A DNA stretch of 64,000 nucleotides from Neolewinella marina (GTDB lineage: Bacteria; Bacteroidota; Bacteroidia; Chitinophagales; Saprospiraceae), in NCBI RefSeq assembly GCF_002631205.1, contig NZ_PDLO01000002.1, forward strand, positions 186,001 to 250,000. The letters are read 5' to 3'. Positions 59,621 through 64,000 of the stretch are shown one piece after another (within the stretch, counting starts at the first letter, position 1; the number at the start of each line of letters is the position of its first letter). The translations under genes were made by a program, and so were the position numbers. Under the pieces are notes generated by a model. The model worked only from the letters and a program-made list of their open reading frames with translations. It did not search any database and was not told where the DNA came from.

Positions 59621-62600
59621 TCAGGGCATCCCCTGCACCCAAACCTGTCGTGCCCAGCGACGCCCCTCTGGAGTAGTTACCCACAAAGTATACACCCCAC
59701 GGCCCAGCCGACCCAGCCGGAGGGGTTGGGGAAGTTCGGCCATCAGGTCGAGGCGATATTCTCGAACCATCCGCCCCACGGGGTCAAGTAAGACGATGCG
59801 GGCCCCGCGCACGGTTTCTTCGCTTTTCAGGTAGACGTGCCCCTCGGCTGCGGGATTGGGGAAAACGGATATTCCGATTTCGTCAAGCCCCGTTTCAGCT
59901 ACGGCAACCGTACCCAGGGTGACGGAGAGTTCGGCCCGCGGCTCCTTCGATTCGCGGTTGCCGACCGAATCCTGGGCCACGACGTAAAATTCGTAGGCAT
60001 AATTGTTGTCCGCGAAGACTTCGGTTTCTCCATCTGCTTCGAGGGGGATTGCCGCCTCTGTCCAGGCATCACCCTCCCGCCGGAAGCGGAGAAAGTAGTT
60101 CTCTACCCCACTCTCTTCGTCCACCGCAGCGTACCGGATGCGAATGGTGGTATCATTCACTTCTACGTAAGATGGTTCCAGTTCGGATACGGGCCCGGCC
60201 GCGTCGATCCGGTTCGTCCACACATTGGTAGCAATGGGATCATTGTCGTCAAAGTAAATCAATGCCTGGGCCCCGATGCTGTCGTTGTTGGTCACTCCGG
60301 GCAGGAGCCGGGAGGAGAAGGTAAGCCCCCCCTCCCCTTCCGGGGAATTCTTGTTGGGAGGCAGAAAGCCCGCCAGGGCATCAGCCGGCAACCCCCCGGT
60401 ATCGGGATCGAGCGAGGTGAACTGCCAGGATAACCGCCCGGTAAGGGTATCCAGTTTCGCGTTGACCCGGACCACCAGATTCTGTGCTGGCCGCAGGTCG
60501 ATGTCTCTCCAGTACTCCTGGCGCGACTCCTCCAGGAAGTAGGTGTTACCGCCGAAGGTGACGTGGCCGAGGGTGGTTGTACGCCAGTCAAATTTGGTGG
60601 TATCCAGGGCGACTTCTACCCGTACGATCTGGGCGGGTGCTTCGGCAGTGTCTACGTTTTCGAAGGCCACGAAATAGGACAGGACCTCATCCCCGCGGAT
60701 ATATTGCCGGTCGCCCATTCCCGTTTCTCCGTAGATGGCGTTCGGATCGCGGGAGGTGATGGATCGTACCCGCCGGCGGTTGATCCGTTTCGGCCGGTTG
60801 TCGTCCGTATCATCCGGAAAATCAATTAACGACTGAATTCCCCGGCTGGTAATATCGATACCGCGGCCCTTTGCCCAGTTTTTAAATTCCAGGGTTGCCA
60901 GATCAATGGCTTCCTCCGTGGCCCCCGCCTCGCGCAGGCGGGCCACTTCATTCTTGTAGCGATTGAGTTTGTCGGTAAGTTCTTGTTGCATTCCCTCGCG
61001 GAACTTGCCAATCTTCAGCTGCCGTTCCACCACCTTGGCATTCGTGGCATAGTGGTTGGCTTGCTTATTAAAGTCTAGCGCCCGCTCCTGGGCCCCCGTA
61101 CTTCCTTTTTTGAACTGGGGACCGTGGTTATTGAATACTTCCGCGCCAAGGGATACGCCCTGCTTGGCGTAGAACTCCGCGTCCGCCGTATTGGTCCCGT
61201 AGTACAGATCGACCCCTTCCGCGAATACGATCTGGGATCCTATATCAACATACCCGGCTGCCTTGCCAAGGGCCTTCAGCCAGGGATGGGGTGCGGCACC
61301 GGCCAGGGCAGCGGCTTGGGTTCCGCCTTCGTGTATCCAGTCCAGGGTTTCTCCGCTAATGGGGTTGTTCCGGATTGTAAAGGGCAGGGCATAGCCTGCC
61401 AGCGTAAGCGACTGACTCGTTGGGCTCCGCATTTTGAAGGTTACCTGCCGGGTTTCATTTCCCCGCACCAGGGGGATGTAAAGCATATGCAGCGTCCCCC
61501 GGAAAGGGTCGCCGTAAAGGGTGTCAATATCTACCTTCATATAGGTTTCCAGGTGGTTGTAGACGCTGTTGTAATCTACCTCCACCGTATCCACGTCCGG
61601 ATCAAACTCCCCGTCGAAGTATACCTCATTAAAGTCTTCGCGGTCAATCGTCAGCCGGTTCCACATATCACCCTTGATCAGCAGCTTTCCGGAGCGTCGT
61701 TTGACGATGTCCATCAGGTCCGTCTCCACGTTTCGCGGCGTGACAATGCAGGCAACTACTCCATTGGCCAGCCTCGACCGGTTGTTGGTGACCATCAGGC
61801 TGAAATTCGCCCAGCGGTTGGTTCGAATGTTGGCCGGCCCGGAGATATCAACGTCCAGGTCAACTTCTTCATCAATATCATCCTGAATGATGGTGAACCC
61901 GTTGGGAAAGTCGAAGGTCTCGCCGTTGCCCAGTTTGATGCGCAGGTCATAGGTACCAGGGCCTGCCTGATCAAAGCGGAATATGGCCGTAAGCTCGGCG
62001 GGTGATGGTATTCCAATCCGGTCGGCAGCAACAGTGGCCCCTGCGCGTGAAAGCGATACTTCGGTTCCTTCACCGAAACCGGCGCCGAATACCCGAATGG
62101 CAAAGAAGCCGCTGGGCACGTACATCGATGCGGAGTGCGGCGTATACGACTCAATCCCCGTAACCTGGATTTGCTCGGTAGTCACCACCGTTTCTTCGCA
62201 GGCTTCGTTGGTCGCCGCGAGGGTGACGTCGTACACCCCGATCGGAAACTCCCGTACCGGGTAGCGCTGGGTACTGCTGCTGCCGTCGTCGAAGTCCCAC
62301 AGAATAGATTCCGCCCGCCGGCTGTTGGCCACGAAGGCGAAGCGGTTGCCGAAGCGGGAGTACTCGATTTCCGCGTGGGGCTGCTCGGCAATAACCTCCA
62401 GCCGCACCCGGTAGGAGAAGGCGAAGGAGGAAGAGATCCGCAGGTATACTTCATCAGGATCGAGGCACTCCACCTCGAGGGTGGTGCGTTGGGGACCGAG
62501 CGGTTGGTTGATAAGGGGGAACGTCCTCAGTATGCGTCCCTGGCCGTTGTAGAGGTGGACGAAGAGGTCTGCCCCGGTATTGTTGCTCTCGTTCTCGTAA

Positions 62601-64000
62601 TCCAGGTGGATCATGAAGGAAGCCAAGTCCGCGTTCTGGAGCCGGAAATAATCTTCCCGGTCCTGAGTTTCTCCGAGGAAACCAACCCGGCCCACGAAGG
62701 AATTCCCGACGGGTGCTCCCTCCATCCTGGTGTTGTTTGGTTCCGGATCCGGCCCGAAGCGCGGTTCGATCAGGTCGTACTTCAGTTCATATCCAAAACA
62801 GAAGGTGGAGTAGATGCGGAAAAAAACGGTGTCCCGCGCCCGCCCGTAGGCGAATAGCGTATCGGTCCGGGTCCCCGTAACCGGCTGGTTGTTGTTGGCC
62901 CGGCTGGTGAGGAGGGTGCCGCTTTTTGCGTAGATGTAGGCTGAGGCATCGGCGCCTCCGTTGTCGCTGGTGTTGTGGTAGGTGACCATCAGCCGTACGG
63001 CACCATCATCGGGCAGCACCGCCTGGAAGTAGTCTTCCCGGTCTTGGGTGGTGGCGGTCAGGTAGCCGATGCGGCCTTCAATTTTCTCGTTGTAGGGGAT
63101 GGGGGCCGCCTGCTCCCGGGTGTCATTGGGTTCTGTGTTGCCGGCAGTCGGCGGGGGCAGCAGCTCATACTCCAGGGTGTAGCCGAAGCTGAAGGTGGAA
63201 TACACGCGGAAGTAGATGGTATCCCGCGCCCGGCAGTGGGCGATGAGGGTAGCCGTAGCCTTGCCGTCCACCGCTACATTATTCGACGCGGCGCTGGTGA
63301 GCAGGGTACCGTCACCGTCGTAGATGTAGGCTGAAGCATCCGCGCCGGGGTTGTTACTTGTGTTCTCGTAGGTGATGGTCAGGCGCACCGAGCCGTCGTC
63401 GGGCAGGATGGCCTGGTAGAAGTCCTCCCGGTCCTGGGAAGTCGCATCTGAATAACCAATGCGGCCCTCCGTCGCCGCCCGGTGAGCAATCGGCGAGGCG
63501 TTGAAGCGGTCGTTGTTGGGCTCGGGGTCGGGCTCGGTAGGCGGCGGCAGGACTTCGTAGGTGACCCTGTAGCCAAAGCTGAAGGTCGAGTAAATGCGGA
63601 AATACATAGTATCCCTTGCGCGCCCGTAGGCATAGAGGGTGGCGGACTCCTGCCCGCTGGCCGGAACGTTGTTGGTAGCCACGCTCGTCAGCAGGGTGCC
63701 GTCGCCGTCGTAGATGTAGGCCGAAGCGTCCGCCCCGGGGTTGCCGCTTTCGTTGAGGTAGGTGACGGATAGTTTCACCGTACCATCGTCCGGCAATACC
63801 GCCCGGAAGTAATCCTCCCGGTCCTGTCCGGTGCCGCTACTGAAGCCAATGCGGCCCTCCGTCTCCTGGTTATAGGGCAGCAATGCCGCGGTGGCCCGAT
63901 CGTCGTTGGGCTCCTGGTCGCCGCCGGTTTCCGGCTCCAGCACATCCACCCGCAGGCGGTAGCCGAAGCTGAAGGTGGAATAGATGCGGAAATACACGAC
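59621..64000 (-). CDS. Very large T9SS-secreted surface protein, 5' part beyond the window
   Basis: The frame runs open to base 64000, so the start lies outside; 1460 residues are visible. At the upstream end there are at least four repeats of about 145 residues resembling pre-peptidase C-terminal domains (EPNDD start, QDREDYFRAVLPDDG middle, ADASAYIYDGDGTLLTS, then YFRIYSTFSFGY). The first three are near-identical and the fourth is divergent. Next come a PKD-like domain (WDFDDGSSSTQRYPV), an IPT/TIG-like domain (GAGFGEGTEVSL) and a long unrecognised region. The C-terminus is a type A T9SS sorting domain (ISVFPNPAAEGHVYLK, GVYTLWVTT). It is exported through the outer membrane and held on the cell surface; role unknown, possibly adhesion. 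Confidence 0.88.
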   Translation of the reverse strand, partial: VVYFRIYSTFSFGYRLRVDVLEPETGGDQEPNDDRATAALLPYNQETEGRIGFSSGTGQDREDYFRAVLPDDGTVKLSVTYLNESGNPGADASAYIYDGDGTLLTSVATNNVPASGQESATLYAYGRARDTMYFRIYSTFSFGYRVTYEVLPPPTEPDPEPNNDRFNASPIAHRAATEGRIGYSDATSQDREDFYQAILPDDGSVRLTITYENTSNNPGADASAYIYDGDGTLLTSAASNNVAVDGKATATLIAHCRARDTIYFRVYSTFSFGYTLEYELLPPPTAGNTEPNDTREQAAPIPYNEKIEGRIGYLTATTQDREDYFQAVLPDDGAVRLMVTYHNTSDNGGADASAYIYAKSGTLLTSRANNNQPVTGTRTDTLFAYGRARDTVFFRIYSTFCFGYELKYDLIEPRFGPDPEPNNTRMEGAPVGNSFVGRVGFLGETQDREDYFRLQNADLASFMIHLDYENESNNTGADLFVHLYNGQGRILRTFPLINQPLGPQRTTLEVECLDPDEVYLRISSSFAFSYRVRLEVIAEQPHAEIEYSRFGNRFAFVANSRRAESILWDFDDGSSSTQRYPVREFPIGVYDVTLAATNEACEETVVTTEQIQVTGIESYTPHSASMYVPSGFFAIRVFGAGFGEGTEVSLSRAGATVAADRIGIPSPAELTAIFRFDQAGPGTYDLRIKLGNGETFDFPNGFTIIQDDIDEEVDLDVDISGPANIRTNRWANFSLMVTNNRSRLANGVVACIVTPRNVETDLMDIVKRRSGKLLIKGDMWNRLTIDREDFNEVYFDGEFDPDVDTVEVDYNSVYNHLETYMKVDIDTLYGDPFRGTLHMLYIPLVRGNETRQVTFKMRSPTSQSLTLAGYALPFTIRNNPISGETLDWIHEGGTQAAALAGAAPHPWLKALGKAAGYVDIGSQIVFAEGVDLYYGTNTADAEFYAKQGVSLGAEVFNNHGPQFKKGSTGAQERALDFNKQANHYATNAKVVERQLKIGKFREGMQQELTDKLNRYKNEVARLREAGATEEAIDLATLEFKNWAKGRGIDITSRGIQSLIDFPDDTDDNRPKRINRRRVRSITSRDPNAIYGETGMGDRQYIRGDEVLSYFVAFENVDTAEAPAQIVRVEVALDTTKFDWRTTTLGHVTFGGNTYFLEESRQEYWRDIDLRPAQNLVVRVNAKLDTLTGRLSWQFTSLDPDTGGLPADALAGFLPPNKNSPEGEGGLTFSSRLLPGVTNNDSIGAQALIYFDDNDPIATNVWTNRIDAAGPVSELEPSYVEVNDTTIRIRYAAVDEESGVENYFLRFRREGDAWTEAAIPLEADGETEVFADNNYAYEFYVVAQDSVGNRESKEPRAELSVTLGTVAVAETGLDEIGISVFPNPAAEGHVYLKSEETVRGARIVLLDPVGRMVREYRLDLMAELPQPLRLGRLGRGVYTLWVTTPEGRRWARQVWVQGMP

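Overview
The window is GC-rich, almost fully coding chromosomal DNA from a member of the Bacteroidota, most likely a Lewinella-like Saprospiria (the lineage is inferred). Supporting signs are a C-terminal type IX secretion sorting domain on a very large surface protein, promoters of the Bacteroidota TTG-N20-TAnnTTTG type, few Shine-Dalgarno sequences, and families common in that phylum (DUF3109, DUF1761, DUF5916, PdeM, PycTM-like, paired OmpH). I found no rRNA, tRNA or CRISPR array.

Layout. 1-9.8 kb: a LytS-type sensor kinase (cut by the window start), a voltage-gated K+ channel, a flippase plus GDSL lipoprotein pair, an orphan PycTM-like membrane protein, DUF3109, an M1 peptidase with an alpha/beta hydrolase, a CrtA-like monooxygenase and a small membrane protein. 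9.8-27.3 kb: an AraC-HTH/Ogt alkyltransferase, a PQQ-type sugar dehydrogenase, an M16 protease, a membrane class III nucleotide cyclase, purF, a nitrilase-family amidase, an M20 peptidase, a PVC-type cytochrome c lipoprotein, an MpaB-type oxygenase, and a haloalkane-dehalogenase-like hydrolase directly followed by a haloacid dehalogenase. 27.3-35 kb: a sulfatase, secreted hypotheticals, pdeM, a polyprenyl diphosphate synthase, a GT2 glycosyltransferase, an HMA protein and a PLP enzyme. 35-38 kb: the rplM-rpsI-rpsB-tsf ribosomal cluster on the minus strand. 38-47 kb: a GAF histidine kinase, then a glycan-related group (DUF5916 outer-membrane protein, GH43, SDR, GH106). 47-54 kb: pnp, a CHASE3 kinase with its response regulator, DinB, murI and two ompH genes. 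54-56.2 kb: an array of about 160-170-nt hairpin repeats around a lone Y1 (HUH) transposase. 56.2-64 kb: rnr, an M48 lipoprotein protease, and the C-terminal 1460 residues of a repeat-rich T9SS-secreted protein.

The most noteworthy material is: (i) the RAYT-like transposase with its repeat array, in which two hairpin stems change by compensating substitutions between copies and which sits where bamA would normally precede ompH; (ii) several genes whose -7 element lies only 3-7 nt before the start codon, implying leaderless mRNAs; (iii) two genes whose family-conserved N-terminus has no ATG/GTG/TTG start (a CrtA-like gene with a possible ATA start, and a PLP enzyme with a possible CTG start overlapping the previous stop); (iv) a long perfect inverted repeat between rpsB and tsf. 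No multi-gene defence island is evident. The closest candidate is the PycTM-like gene, which has no adjacent cyclase.
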